Shown: positions 24,984 through 34,946, counted from the first letter of the stretch. The stretch: 64,000 nucleotides of DNA from UBA4877 sp002399345 (GCA_036752905.1 DAIORT010000001.1:401569-465568); one strand, 5' to 3'. Program-made: numbers and translations. The notes: generated by a model from the letters alone, not told the origin.

Positions 24984-26769
24984 AGAAATATCCCCTTTCA
25001 GCTAAACTCTGCCTGTACCCTATGAGTTGTTTCTGCAGTTTCATCACCGTCTTACCGTCATTTTTTGTTTCGGATTTTTTCTTCAAATCCCTTTTAAGTA
25101 TCTGCATCTTTTTGTAGGTCAGAAAATCTTCTATATACTTATTTATATCTATATCAATCGGATACTCACCATTCATTAACTCGCGGAATTTTATCAAATC
25201 ATCATCGGCCAGTTCCGATAGTATTCTGTCCTCACTCACTTCATCTTTATTCTTATACAAATTAAAGATTATACTATAAACCTTCTTTGTAAATTTACCT
25301 TCAAACATATCAGGATTGATTTCTTCACATACGTCAGATAAAAGTTCAGTATTATTCAATATATTATAAATGATTACTTTTTCTGCATTAATATATGCAT
25401 TAGATAAACCGCCTATTTCTTTTTGAAAATTTCCATTCATGTATTTATTATCTCTATTGCTACCATTTATATACATTTTAGGATGTAAATTTTTTGATCC
25501 GCTATTGACAAGCCTACCATATTGCGCTCTTACTGCATCAACAGAGGCTGTGCTCACACCACTTACCAGTTTAATATAGCCTTCTATCTCAATTTCATTC
25601 TCTAAATCGGAAATTACTTTTAAAGCTTCATCGACAAACTGTGACCTCTGCTTTATATCGTTGCAATCATATTTTTGAGACAAATGCATAATCAGATATT
25701 TTCTATAGTCTTCTGCATTCTTTATAAGACTAGAAAATGCTTCTTTTCCATTTGACCTGATAAACTCATCGGGGTCTTTACCTTCAGGGATTAGAATAAT
25801 TTTTATCCTCATATTAAGCTTGTCCAGGATTTTTAGACCACGCAGGGTTGCTTCCTGTCCTGCAATATCCGCATCATAACAAATATAAGCTTCATTAGCA
25901 TATCTTTTTAGCAATCTTCCTTGGGATATCGTAAGCGAGGTTCCCAGTGATGCCACCGTATTTAAAAAGCCGCTCTTCTGAAGCGCTATGCAGTCCATGT
26001 ATCCCTCTACAATTATATATGATCTCTTCCTGCTCTTTTTAGCCAGATTAAGTCCGTACAAAATATTTCTTTTGTTATAAACTACAGTTTCGGGAGAATT
26101 TAAGTATTTAGGCTTGGATTTATCTAGCACCCGTCCGCCAAAACCAGCCACCCTGCCATACTGATTAAATATCGGGAATATCACTCTGTGTCTGAACCTG
26201 TCATAGTAGCCCTTTTTACCTTTTATAATCAGGCCTGCCTTCTCAAGGGTCTCATTATCATAACCCTTTAAGTTTAAATATTTAAGAAGATCATCCCATC
26301 CGGGAGGTGCATATCCGATTCCGTAATGTTTTATAGCATTATCATCGAGTCCCCTGCCTTTAAGATAAGACCGCGCATTTTCTCCCTGCTTTGTGTACAA
26401 TGTCTTATAAAAATATAATCCGACAGCCGAGTTTAACTTAAACAATCTCTCTCTTTTCCGGGAAGCCGGGCTCTCTTTATCCTCTATATCAATGCCGGCC
26501 CGATCGGCTAAAATCTTCACGGCTCCGCGAAAATCCACATTTTCCATCTTTTCTATAAATGTTATAATATTCCCGCTGGCCCCGCATCCAAAACAATGGT
26601 AAAGCTGTTTTTCCTGACTTACCGAAAATGACGGTGTTTTTTCCCGGTGGAACGGGCACAGTCCCATATAGTTCTTCCCTTTTTGGGTAATCCGTGTATA
26701 TTCATTTATAACGTCGACTATGTCATTCCTCTCTATTACTTCATTTACTTTGTCATGATCGATAGACAT
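24970..26769 (-). CDS. dnaG: DNA primase
   Basis: The 599-residue protein has an N-terminal CHC2 zinc finger (LCPFHREKTPSFSV … YHCFGCGASGN, about residues 37–65). A TOPRIM catalytic core (YIIVEGYMDCIALQKSG, CYDADIAGQEATLRG) follows, then a C-terminal DnaB-interacting helical domain. It makes RNA primers at the replication fork. The TTG/ATG-rich 5' end was taken at the ATG at 26769. It overlaps rpoD. Confidence 0.97.
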   Translation of the reverse strand: MSIDHDKVNEVIERNDIVDVINEYTRITQKGKNYMGLCPFHREKTPSFSVSQEKQLYHCFGCGASGNIITFIEKMENVDFRGAVKILADRAGIDIEDKESPASRKRERLFKLNSAVGLYFYKTLYTKQGENARSYLKGRGLDDNAIKHYGIGYAPPGWDDLLKYLNLKGYDNETLEKAGLIIKGKKGYYDRFRHRVIFPIFNQYGRVAGFGGRVLDKSKPKYLNSPETVVYNKRNILYGLNLAKKSRKRSYIIVEGYMDCIALQKSGFLNTVASLGTSLTISQGRLLKRYANEAYICYDADIAGQEATLRGLKILDKLNMRIKIILIPEGKDPDEFIRSNGKEAFSSLIKNAEDYRKYLIMHLSQKYDCNDIKQRSQFVDEALKVISDLENEIEIEGYIKLVSGVSTASVDAVRAQYGRLVNSGSKNLHPKMYINGSNRDNKYMNGNFQKEIGGLSNAYINAEKVIIYNILNNTELLSDVCEEINPDMFEGKFTKKVYSIIFNLYKNKDEVSEDRILSELADDDLIKFRELMNGEYPIDIDINKYIEDFLTYKKMQILKRDLKKKSETKNDGKTVMKLQKQLIGYRQSLAERGYFYVRK

Positions 26770-26866
26770 TCCATCACCACAATTTTCCTGACGGTATTTT
26801 GATGACTAGATTACTTGTATTCGACAAAAATATCATTTTTCCTTCTAAATTAATATAAAAAAAATG

Positions 26867-27892
26867 TTACAAATTTTCATGTGTTCTCCACTGTCGTGGT
26901 ACAAATATACTGAAAAAGCACCTTACGGCATAGTTGTCGGTCATCCCAGCTATATAATCGCATAAAGCCCTGTCTATATTCTCCGTCTCACTTATTTCTA
27001 TAAATTCCTGAGGGAGTTTTGAGGGATTTTCTTTGAAATACCCATACAGGCTTTCAATAATCCTCTTGACCTTATCTTCATCCGGCCTGGCCGCATAAGT
27101 GTTATACACCCTGTCAAACATAAACTGCCTCAGTTTATTCATATATTTCCTTATCTCATCACTCATGGTAACCACCGGCCGGCCTGAACTACTACAAATA
27201 ACATCGGTCACCATGGTATTTATCCTCTTACTGTGGCTGCCCCCGAGTACCTCAAGACAATCTTTGGGGATCTCCTCTTTTTTAAGTATACCCGCCCGGA
27301 GGGCGTCATCGATATCATGGTTTATATACGCTATCCTATCGGATAGCTGTACCACTTTCCCTTCCAGGGTTGCCGGTCTGCCTATCCCAGTATGATTTAA
27401 GATACCGTTTCTTACCTCAAAGGTAAGATTTAGGCCTCTGCCACCTTCGATCTTATCCACAACCCTCAAACTTTGTTCATTATGTTTAAAACCGGCAGGC
27501 GATAATCCGTTAAGTGCAAACTCACCCGTATGGCCGAAAGGCGTATGACCAAGATCATGTCCTAAGGCTATAGCCTCCGTAAGATCCTCATTCAGCCGGA
27601 GGCCACGGGCTATGGTCCTCGCAATCTGTGAAACCTCCAGGGTATGGGTGAGTCTTGTCCTGTAGTGATCACCCTCGGGAGCAATAAAAACCTGTGTCTT
27701 GTGTTTTAATCTCCTGAAAGCCTTACAGTGTATTATCCTGTCCCTGTCTCTTTGAAAATCTGTGCGTATATCACACCTGGCCTCTTCACGCTTCCTGCCC
27801 TTGGTATTGGTACTTAAAATGGCATAAGGAGATAAAATCTCCGATTCAATCTTTTCAGTTGTTTCCCTTACCTTCAACTTTACCGCCCTCAA
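26867..27892 (-). CDS. dgt: dGTPase-like HD-domain triphosphohydrolase
   Basis: The protein matches the short dGTPase form (about 335–341 residues). It has RDRIIHCKAFRRLKHKTQVFI, the HD metal motifs THTLEVSQIARTIARGL and LGHDLGHTPFGHTGE, and a C-terminal domain. It converts dGTP to deoxyguanosine and triphosphate. The start is uncertain. The frame opens at TTG 27892 inside ppsR, but homologues usually start nearer VRETTE, and TTG 27877 is preceded by GAGGGCGG. It overlaps ppsR and is probably coupled to it. Confidence 0.92.
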   Translation of the reverse strand: MRAVKLKVRETTEKIESEILSPYAILSTNTKGRKREEARCDIRTDFQRDRDRIIHCKAFRRLKHKTQVFIAPEGDHYRTRLTHTLEVSQIARTIARGLRLNEDLTEAIALGHDLGHTPFGHTGEFALNGLSPAGFKHNEQSLRVVDKIEGGRGLNLTFEVRNGILNHTGIGRPATLEGKVVQLSDRIAYINHDIDDALRAGILKKEEIPKDCLEVLGGSHSKRINTMVTDVICSSSGRPVVTMSDEIRKYMNKLRQFMFDRVYNTYAARPDEDKVKRIIESLYGYFKENPSKLPQEFIEISETENIDRALCDYIAGMTDNYAVRCFFSIFVPRQWRTHENL

Positions 27893-28700
27893 TCATACGA
27901 TTATTAAGATCGTCTAAAATAATACTGGCAGTCTCTTCTACAGCATTATTGGTAACATCAACAATTTTACAATTAATATCCTTCATAATGCCTTCCGAAT
28001 ATTCCAGCTCCTTTTTAATGCGGTTTATGTTGGCATAACTGGCATTGTCGCTCAAACCTAAAAATCTTAATCTCTCCCGCCTTATTTCATTTAATTTGGC
28101 CGGCTTAATAATAAGTCCATATACCTTATTAGCAGGCACCATATAAAGTTCTTTAGGAGGTTCAACCTCCGGAACCAGCGGCAGATTTGCCACAAAAACA
28201 TTTTTATGTGCCAGATACATAGAAAGCGGCGTCTTTGAAGTACGCGACACCCCTATCAAAACGGCATCGGCTTTTAAAATATCCCTCGGATCCTTGCCAT
28301 CATCATTTTTTACTGCAAACTCAATGGCATCCACCCTCTTAAAATAATCAAAATTCATCTTGCGCAACAGTCCAGCCTCATGCTTGGGCTGTGAACCCGT
28401 AAGCTGTTCAACATTTCCTATTATAGGGCCCAAAACATCTATAGCTAAGATCCCTGCTTCCTGGGCTTTCTTGTCAAGATATTCTTTAATTTCCGGTATT
28501 ATAATTGTATACACTATGATGACATTGGGTTCTTTTATTTTCTTCAAAAGTCCGTCCACCATGCTGACATTATCTATATTAGCAACCCTCTTTATCTGCT
28601 TTACATGTGAATTAAACTGGACGGCCGCAGCCCGTGCTACCCCTTCCGCAGTATCTCCGACAGAATCGGAAACAGCATAAATAACTAATTCTCCACTCAA
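27855..28700 (-). CDS. ppsR: Pyruvate,phosphate dikinase regulatory protein (DUF299)
   Basis: The 281-residue kinase/pyrophosphorylase has the nucleotide-binding GVSRTSKTPLSMYLA (about residues 149–163) and the N-terminal VSDSVGDTAEGVARA typical of YqfL/PDRP. It switches pyruvate,phosphate dikinase or PEP synthase by ADP-dependent phosphorylation and pyrophosphorolysis. The ccpN-like gene lies 12 nt upstream, as in Bacillus. Confidence 0.95.
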   Translation of the reverse strand: MSGELVIYAVSDSVGDTAEGVARAAAVQFNSHVKQIKRVANIDNVSMVDGLLKKIKEPNVIIVYTIIIPEIKEYLDKKAQEAGILAIDVLGPIIGNVEQLTGSQPKHEAGLLRKMNFDYFKRVDAIEFAVKNDDGKDPRDILKADAVLIGVSRTSKTPLSMYLAHKNVFVANLPLVPEVEPPKELYMVPANKVYGLIIKPAKLNEIRRERLRFLGLSDNASYANINRIKKELEYSEGIMKDINCKIVDVTNNAVEETASIILDDLNNRMIEGGKVEGKGNN

Positions 28701-28712
28701 AAATACTTCCCC

Positions 28713-29354
28713 CTAACCTTTAGTAATTTGCACAAAGAAGCGTGCAATATTAGTCTTAGACACTTTTCCGGTGATCTTAAAAAACTCTTCACCGTTTTCA
28801 AGTTTCTCTTCCACTACCGGCATGCTATCTATCTCGTGTAGTATAATCTTACGTGCCGCATCGGCAACTGATTCCTCATCTTTTGTAACTACTATATTAG
28901 GCATTCTGGTCATAATAACGCCTATAGGTATTTTGTTTAAATCTCGGCTTCCTCCTATGGCAACCTTCAAAAAATCTTTACGCGAAACAGCACCTGCAAG
29001 GTAACCGTTACTTGTTATAAATATTGTTCCCACGTCCTCAAGAAAGAGAGTAACCACAGCATCATATACCGTCGTATCCTCCTCCACAACAACGGGAATG
29101 GATTTTACTTCGCTTACCTTAACATCATTCAAATACTCGGATATAACATTCAGGCTTGAGCGCCCGGTATAAAAATAGCCGACCTTCGGCTTAGCCTCTA
29201 GTATGCCAGACATTGTCAATATAGAAAGGTCAGGCCTGATCGTGGCTCTCGTCAAATTCAATCTTCCGGCTATCCGCTTACTGGTAATAGGCTGGTTTGT
29301 TCTAACGATATCAATAATCTTCTGTTGCCTATCTGTAAATGGAATATCAATCAC
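28713..29354 (-). CDS. ccpN: CcpN-like regulator: HTH with two CBS domains
   Basis: The 213-residue protein has an N-terminal winged HTH (DRQQKIIDIVRTNQPITSKRIAGRLNLT split over residues 7–34; RATIRPDLSIL) and a CBS pair (about 75–205). CcpN (YqzB) represses gluconeogenic genes and senses the energy state through its CBS domains. Coupling with ppsR is the conserved context. Orthology to CcpN is inferred from domain layout and position. Confidence 0.88.
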   Translation of the reverse strand: MIDIPFTDRQQKIIDIVRTNQPITSKRIAGRLNLTRATIRPDLSILTMSGILEAKPKVGYFYTGRSSLNVISEYLNDVKVSEVKSIPVVVEEDTTVYDAVVTLFLEDVGTIFITSNGYLAGAVSRKDFLKVAIGGSRDLNKIPIGVIMTRMPNIVVTKDEESVADAARKIILHEIDSMPVVEEKLENGEEFFKITGKVSKTNIARFFVQITKG

Positions 29355-29424
29355 CCCTTGCTGAATAACGTCATACTATTTATTATATATAATACTATAT
29401 TGAATTAAATAAATCCTTCTTTTT

Positions 29425-29449
29425 ATATAAAAAAAGCCCCGTAGGGCTT
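29425..29449 (-). terminator. Terminator downstream of glyS
   Basis: On the minus strand AAGCCC/GGGCTT arms (29434–29439 and 29444–29449) with a 4-nt loop are followed by seven T. It lies 77 nt past the glyS stop and separates glyQS from the ccpN-like gene. Confidence 0.9.
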
Positions 29450-29526
29450 CCGGCCGATGACAAGTTTTTAAAATTGTACGATTTGCCACGGCCTGACAGT
29501 TTGACTACAGCTTAAGCCTACAGGGG

Positions 29527-31593
29527 TTAATAGGAAATAAGTGAAAAGTTTGCTATACGCATCATCATATTCTGAACAGACAACAAAAGCGCCAATCTGT
29601 TATTCTTAAGATCATTATCTTTGGACATAACCATAACCTTGTCAAAAAATGTATTCAGCGGTTGATATAGTTCCTTAATCGTCACCAGTGCCTTATCATA
29701 ATCACCATTGTCTATTTCACTATCCACACTTTCTTTCACTTTTTTATAGCAATCGTACATGTCTTTCTCCTCATCATCCGTAAAGAGTTCAGGTTTTATG
29801 ACATCACAACCGGCAAACTTAGCTAAATTGGATACCCTCTTAAACGTGGTCAGTACCATGCTTATTTCATTATTGTCCAGCCATTTCATGAGGGCGTCAG
29901 CCCTATTTCTTATGTCAGGTAAATATTTAAGCTCACCGCCCAATACAGCATCGGCAACATCATACCTGATTCCTTCGTCCATGAGTATGCCTTTAAACCT
30001 CTGTTTTATAAAATCAATGAGTTTAAGTTTTACTTCCTCCTTTTCTTCGCTTTCACCCATAAAGTTATCTAGTGCCTTGTCCAATACTTTGTCTATATTA
30101 ATACAGGTTTCACTGCACATTATGTTTATTACACCTATGACCGACCTTCTCAGGCCATATGGATCCTGTGAACCGGTCGGCTCCAGGCCCTTACTGAAAC
30201 AACCGGCAACAGTATCGATCTTATCCGCTATACTGAGTATTTTCCCCGCCGGCGATTCAGGAAGCATATCCCCTGCAAAGGCAGGTTTATACTGCTCACC
30301 AATGGCCTTAGCCACCTCTTCTTTCTCTCCGCTCTCCACGGCATAATACATGCCCATTACGCCCTGCAGTTCATCAAATTCATCCACCATCTGCGTTACA
30401 AGGTCGGCCTTGCATAAATAGGCCGCTCTTTTCACTATATCGATTTCGTTCTTCCCTAAATCCAGATGATCGCAAATAAATTCACATATGCTCATAATAC
30501 GCTGTGTTTTATCATAGAGAGTACCTAAGTCGACCTGGAAAACGACCTTTTTTAGTTTGTCCACATAATGCTCTAAAGGAAATCTCTTATCCTCCTTATA
30601 GAAAAAATCCGCATCCTTAAGACGCGCCCTGAGCACCCTTTCATTGCCCTTCCTCACTTCGTCAATATAATCGTTCCCGCCGTTTCTCACGGTTATAAAA
30701 TAATGAAGAAGTTTACCTTTATTATCTATGACCGGGAAATATCTTTGATGCTCTTTCATTGGGGTGATAACAACCTCATCTGGAAGCGATAAAAATTCCT
30801 CATCAAATGTTCCCATAAGAGGCGTTGGATATTCAACAAGATAGGTTATTTCACTTAAAAGTTCTTCATCATACACTAAAGTACCGCCTACACTCTGTGC
30901 AAGTTTTTTTGCACCATTCAGGATGATTTGTCTCCTCTCGTTTTGATCATAGATAACATATGCATCTTTAAGCGTTTTAAAAAACATATCCGTATCCGTA
31001 ATCTTAAGCTTGCCATTACTCAAAAATCTATGGCCGTATGTGTAATTCGAAGACGTTATGTTTTCTATGTTAAACGATATGGTTTCATCCCCATATAGGG
31101 CAAGCAGCCAACGAATAGGACGGGCAAATCGCGTATCATGGTCTCCCCATCTCATCGACTTAGGAAAACCTAAACTTTTTACTATATCCGGCAGTATATC
31201 CTTCAGCAAGTCCGACGTCGGTTTACCTAAAACCTGTTTATTAACATATACATAGTCGGTACCTTTAAGTTCTTTGATCTTTATATCTTCAAGGGTTGCC
31301 TTCTGCCCTTTCAAAAAACCAGTAAGAGCCCGTGTAGGATTGCCGCTTTCATCAAAAGCCACCTTCTTGGATGGGCCCTTTGTTGTTATTACATAATCAT
31401 CCTGCTTTTCATCAAGTTTTCTTACATACAATATAAGCCTGCGAGGTGTGGCATAGACCTCAATCTTATCATAAGATAGTTTGCATGCGCAAAACTTTTC
31501 CGCCGCTTTTTCCTTTAATTGACGATTAGCATCCGAAATATAGCTTGCTGGAAGCTCCTCTGTCCCTGTCTCAAATACCAAATCTCTAGCCAT
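29527..31593 (-). CDS. glyS: Glycyl-tRNA synthetase beta subunit
   Basis: The 688-residue subunit has the standard length and start (LVFETGTEELPASYI) and the HD-like/anticodon-binding C-terminal half (LSIADKIDTVAGCFSKGLEPTGSQDPYGLRR). It pairs with GlyQ as an alpha2beta2 enzyme charging tRNA-Gly. It overlaps glyQ by 8 nt, and control by the upstream T-box extends to it. Confidence 0.97.
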   Translation of the reverse strand: MARDLVFETGTEELPASYISDANRQLKEKAAEKFCACKLSYDKIEVYATPRRLILYVRKLDEKQDDYVITTKGPSKKVAFDESGNPTRALTGFLKGQKATLEDIKIKELKGTDYVYVNKQVLGKPTSDLLKDILPDIVKSLGFPKSMRWGDHDTRFARPIRWLLALYGDETISFNIENITSSNYTYGHRFLSNGKLKITDTDMFFKTLKDAYVIYDQNERRQIILNGAKKLAQSVGGTLVYDEELLSEITYLVEYPTPLMGTFDEEFLSLPDEVVITPMKEHQRYFPVIDNKGKLLHYFITVRNGGNDYIDEVRKGNERVLRARLKDADFFYKEDKRFPLEHYVDKLKKVVFQVDLGTLYDKTQRIMSICEFICDHLDLGKNEIDIVKRAAYLCKADLVTQMVDEFDELQGVMGMYYAVESGEKEEVAKAIGEQYKPAFAGDMLPESPAGKILSIADKIDTVAGCFSKGLEPTGSQDPYGLRRSVIGVINIMCSETCINIDKVLDKALDNFMGESEEKEEVKLKLIDFIKQRFKGILMDEGIRYDVADAVLGGELKYLPDIRNRADALMKWLDNNEISMVLTTFKRVSNLAKFAGCDVIKPELFTDDEEKDMYDCYKKVKESVDSEIDNGDYDKALVTIKELYQPLNTFFDKVMVMSKDNDLKNNRLALLLSVQNMMMRIANFSLISY

Positions 31594-32470
31594 TGACCTT
31601 TCCCCCTTTCAGTAAAGGATAACCCATAGACTTTCTCTGCTTGGCGTATGCCTTTGCACACAGCCTGGCCAATGTTCTTACCCTGCTGATATATGCCGTT
31701 CTCTGTGTAACGGAAATGGCACCCCTTGCCTCCAACTGATTGAAGGTATGAGAGCACTTGAGTACATAATCATAGGCTGGCATGACCAGGCCTTTAGATA
31801 TCACCCGTTTTGCTTCGGCTTCATATTTATCAAAAAGATCCAGCAACAGGTCTACATCCGCCTCATCAAAACTGTATGTAGAGTGTTCAAACTCCGCCTT
31901 GTGAAAAATCTCTCCATATTTTATGTCATCGGTATAATGTATATCAAATATATTATCGACTTCCTGAACATACATGGTCAGCCTCTCCAGACCATAAGTA
32001 ATTTCTGAAGATACCGGCTTTACATCCAGGCCGCCCACCTGCTGGAAATAGGTAAACTGCGTAACCTCCATACCATCCAGCCAAACCTCCCAGCCTAGGC
32101 CCCATGCTCCCAGTGTCGGTGATTCCCAATTATCCTCAACAAACCTAATATCATGTTTCAAGGGATCAATGCCGATAAACCTGAGGCTATCTAAATACTG
32201 CTCCTGTACATCATCCGGCGAGGGTTTCAATATGACCTGAAATTGATGATGCTGATACAATCTGTTGGGGTTCTCACCATATCTGCCGTCATCCGGCCGT
32301 CTCGATGGTTCCACATAAGCCACATGCCATGGTTCCGGCCCCAGCGAGCGCAAAAATGTCGATGGGTTCATCGTCCCGGCACCCTTTTCCACATCATAAG
32401 GCTGTGCGATTACACAGCCTTTATTTGCCCAAAATTGCTGTAACTTCATGATAATCTCTTGAAAAGTCAT
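31586..32470 (-). CDS. glyQ: Glycyl-tRNA synthetase alpha subunit
   Basis: The 294-residue subunit has the family opening TFQEIIMKLQQFWANKGCVIAQPYD (residues 2–26), FLRSLGPEPWHVAYVEPSRRP with class II motif 2, and GWEVWLDGMEVTQFTYFQQVGG. It holds the aminoacylation site. It follows a glycine T-box leader. Confidence 0.97.
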   Translation of the reverse strand: MTFQEIIMKLQQFWANKGCVIAQPYDVEKGAGTMNPSTFLRSLGPEPWHVAYVEPSRRPDDGRYGENPNRLYQHHQFQVILKPSPDDVQEQYLDSLRFIGIDPLKHDIRFVEDNWESPTLGAWGLGWEVWLDGMEVTQFTYFQQVGGLDVKPVSSEITYGLERLTMYVQEVDNIFDIHYTDDIKYGEIFHKAEFEHSTYSFDEADVDLLLDLFDKYEAEAKRVISKGLVMPAYDYVLKCSHTFNQLEARGAISVTQRTAYISRVRTLARLCAKAYAKQRKSMGYPLLKGGKVNG

Positions 32471-32520
32471 TTTATTTATTACCTCCTTGTACTATCTATA
32501 AATAATTTAACGTATCATAT

Positions 32521-32698
32521 AAAAATGCCCATCCCTCGTGATAAGGGACGGGCTAAATTACCCGCGGTTCCACCCTCTTTGGCCTGCCGGCCCACTCATT
32601 AATAGAGCTCGGAAATGCCTTTCGACTGATTTAGTAATCCGGCTTACACCCTCCCGGAATCGCTTTATACCGAGGTCAGTTTAATCCTTTCCGTCATT
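32521..32698 (-). promoter_or_regulatory. Glycine T-box leader of glyQS
   Basis: The minus strand carries the T-box sequence AGGGTGGAACCGCGGG (32561–32576). A terminator follows: GCCCGTCCCT/AGGGATGGGC arms at 32527–32553 with an ATTTTT tail. Stem I can be drawn with lower helix CGGAAA/TTTCCG (32688–32693 with 32610–32615) and upper helix ACTGA/TCAGT (32676–32680 with 32625–32629). Between them a loop displays the Gly specifier GGC (32617–32619). Uncharged tRNA-Gly would stabilise the antiterminator and switch on glyQS. Confidence 0.92.
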
Positions 32699-33469
32699 GC
32701 TCCGGCTTTCCTTTATAACATGTAAATTCAAAAGGTTAGCTGTCTTAATATCTGGTGATATATAATATGATAAACAATTTCTTACTATATTATTTATATC
32801 GCTCTCGCTTTTTTTGCTTAAGCTGATTCGGCTCAAGTCCTCAAACCGGTGTGTTTTGATATATTTTAAAGCTGATAACGTCGCTCTGCCTACCATAAAT
32901 GAATCGGCATGCCGGCTATGACATGCACTGCAAACCACACCTCCGGCCGCCGCGCTGAACCACACCGTACCCTCTATAACTTCTCCGCAATGTGTACAAC
33001 GATCTAAATTCGGAAAAACACCGTTTATATCCATAATGTACAGTGCAAAAGCCCAGTCCAAAAGCTCCGGTCTTAAACAGCCCTCATCTAGACAGCGAAG
33101 ACCTTTTCTCAAGAGATAATAAAGCCTCCTGTCAAAATATTCGCTTCCGGTCTTTAGTGTCAGCTCTGCCATAAACTCTGCACACAATAGGTTTGACATA
33201 TCATCTGAAATATTTTTATAAGCCCTTTTAAATTCGTACTGTGTAATAGTATATAAAGATCTTCCTTTATATAATAAATAACTGCCCTCACAAAACGGCA
33301 AAGTCGCGCTCAGCATATGGCTTTTTATCTTACGGGCACCCTTTGCTATAGCCTGTACCATCCCCAACTCATCTGAAAACAAAGTGACGATCTTGTCATT
33401 TTCTCCGTAGCTGTATGACCTAAGCGTTATTGCATCTGTTTTAAACAGACTGCCACCATTTGCTTTCAT
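32681..33469 (-). CDS. recO: DNA repair protein RecO
   Basis: The 262-residue protein has the N-terminal OB fold (FKTDAITLRSYSYGENDKIVTLFS) and a zinc finger (CTHCGEV … VCSACHS, about residues 150–178). It loads RecA on SSB-coated gaps in the RecFOR pathway. Its last codons lie inside stem I of the glycine T-box. Its start overlaps the end of yqzL. Confidence 0.95.
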   Translation of the reverse strand: MKANGGSLFKTDAITLRSYSYGENDKIVTLFSDELGMVQAIAKGARKIKSHMLSATLPFCEGSYLLYKGRSLYTITQYEFKRAYKNISDDMSNLLCAEFMAELTLKTGSEYFDRRLYYLLRKGLRCLDEGCLRPELLDWAFALYIMDINGVFPNLDRCTHCGEVIEGTVWFSAAAGGVVCSACHSRHADSFMVGRATLSALKYIKTHRFEDLSRISLSKKSESDINNIVRNCLSYYISPDIKTANLLNLHVIKESRSNDGKD

Positions 33470-33581
33470 TCCCCGGCTCTTCGCTTATTGTATCCTCGTA
33501 TTTTTTTAGCATCATAAATATCTCTATGTCTCCAGTCTGTTTAAATAGGCCCCATAAAAGCCGCTTTATCAGATATACCAT
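33441..33581 (-). CDS. yqzL: YqzL-family small protein
   Basis: The 46-residue gene starts MVYLIKRLLWGLFKQTGDIE, is preceded by GGGAGGATCCCC, and ends in TAA 33441–33443 within recO (29-nt overlap). The LW-x-F-x-x-TG pattern and its position between era and recO identify the YqzL family, of unknown function. It is too short for many gene callers. Confidence 0.85.
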   Translation of the reverse strand: MVYLIKRLLWGLFKQTGDIEIFMMLKKYEDTISEEPGNESKWWQSV

Positions 33582-33649
33582 GGGGATCCTCCCTTTCTTT
33601 TAAGGGTGTTCTTTATTTAATTATAGCATCTCTTTATATCTATTGCATC

Positions 33650-34549
33650 TTATTTTGTAAATCTGCTGAAGCCCAGATTTTTTAATATCGGGTCGCTATC
33701 CCGCCAACCCTGCCTTACCTTTACCCACAGTTCCAAAAATACATGTGACCCAAGCAGTCTTTCTATGTCGGGGCGCGCCTTTTCTCCTATTTTCTTAAGC
33801 ATCCTGCCCTGTTTTCCGATAATAATAGCTTTGTGTGATTCCTTTTCGCAGTAAATAACGGCTCTTATATGAATTATTTCTTTCTTTTCATTTTCACTGA
33901 ATTCTTCAATCTCAACGGCCAGGCCATGAGGAACCTCTTCCTTTAAAAAAAATAAAGCTTTTTCCCTGATAAGCTCGGATACGAGAAACTGTTCCGGCAT
34001 ATCGGTTATCATATCTTCCGGAAAATACTCCGGCCCCTCGGGCAGGCTACCTATCACCTGTTTCTTTAAAGCCTTGGTGTTTTTCCCACTTAATGCGCAG
34101 ACAGGTATTACTTTGCACCCCGGAAGACGCTTTTCGTATAAATCCTGCGTTTGTTTTACCTTTTCACCCGTAACGGTATCGATCTTATTAATACAAACAA
34201 ATAGAGGATTAGTTATGCCCATAAGCCTTTGGGATATTAAATTATCTCCCGGGCCTATCTTACCGTCGGGCTCCACAACATAAACAACGACATCTGCATC
34301 TTCGATAGCGGAGAAAGCAGCCCCCACCATATACTCACCCAGCTTGTGCTTTGGTTTGTGCACACCCGGAGTGTCAAGAAATACCACCTGATAGCCATCT
34401 CCGTTCATTATTCCCATTATTTTGTTCCTTGTGGTCTGCGGTTTGCCTGAAATTATGGAAACCTTCTCACCAACCAGGCTGTTTACCAAGGTTGATTTAC
34501 CAACATTGGTCCTTCCTATCATGGCAATAAATCCCGATTTAAAACTCAT
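33650..34549 (-). CDS. era: GTPase Era
   Basis: The 299-residue protein has G1 GRTNVGKST (residues 12–20), G3 DTPG and G4 NKID. The C-terminal KH domain contains KAIIIGKQGRMLKKIGEKAR. It binds 16S rRNA and assists 30S assembly. It lies 4 nt from cdd. Confidence 0.97.
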   Translation of the reverse strand: MSFKSGFIAMIGRTNVGKSTLVNSLVGEKVSIISGKPQTTRNKIMGIMNGDGYQVVFLDTPGVHKPKHKLGEYMVGAAFSAIEDADVVVYVVEPDGKIGPGDNLISQRLMGITNPLFVCINKIDTVTGEKVKQTQDLYEKRLPGCKVIPVCALSGKNTKALKKQVIGSLPEGPEYFPEDMITDMPEQFLVSELIREKALFFLKEEVPHGLAVEIEEFSENEKKEIIHIRAVIYCEKESHKAIIIGKQGRMLKKIGEKARPDIERLLGSHVFLELWVKVRQGWRDSDPILKNLGFSRFTK

Positions 34550-34553
34550 AAAG

Positions 34554-34943
34554 TCACTTCAACTCCTTAGGTCCGAAAAGCTCGGGCAAAAGGGAGGATG
34601 CAGTATGCTCCTTATAATCACCTTTGCTGTCGCCGACAATAACCAGCATGTCCGGACTGAACTCAACCATTACTTGTCTGCATATACCGCATGGATATGT
34701 ATACTCGCTGTCTCCCGATATGGCTATGGCCATAAACTCTGTCTCGCCATCCGAAACCGCTTTAAATATGGCCACCCTCTCGGCACAGCAGGTAGCACCA
34801 TAGCTGGCATTTTCTATATTACATCCCGTATAAACCTTTCCGCTCTTCGTAAGGAGCGCGGCACCCACATGAAATTTCGAGTAGGGCACATAAGCCGACT
34901 GCTTTATTTCCTCCGCCGTGGAAAGCAATTGCCTTTTATCCAT
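34554..34943 (-). CDS. cdd: Cytidine deaminase
   Basis: The 129-residue homotetrameric type carries the catalytic motif CCAERVAIF (Glu as proton shuttle) and the zinc ligands in PCGICRQ. It converts cytidine and deoxycytidine to uridines. It lies between ybeY and era; the usual dgkA gene of this cluster is absent. Confidence 0.96.
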   Translation of the reverse strand: MDKRQLLSTAEEIKQSAYVPYSKFHVGAALLTKSGKVYTGCNIENASYGATCCAERVAIFKAVSDGETEFMAIAISGDSEYTYPCGICRQVMVEFSPDMLVIVGDSKGDYKEHTASSLLPELFGPKELK

Positions 34944-34946
34944 ATT

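Noticed and set aside
29759..30346. 195-codon plus-strand frame opposite glyS, and a 223-codon one at 59335–60006 opposite the P-type ATPase
   Set aside because: Both are antisense shadows of well-supported genes, lack ribosome binding sites, and their translations look low-complexity Ser/Leu-rich.
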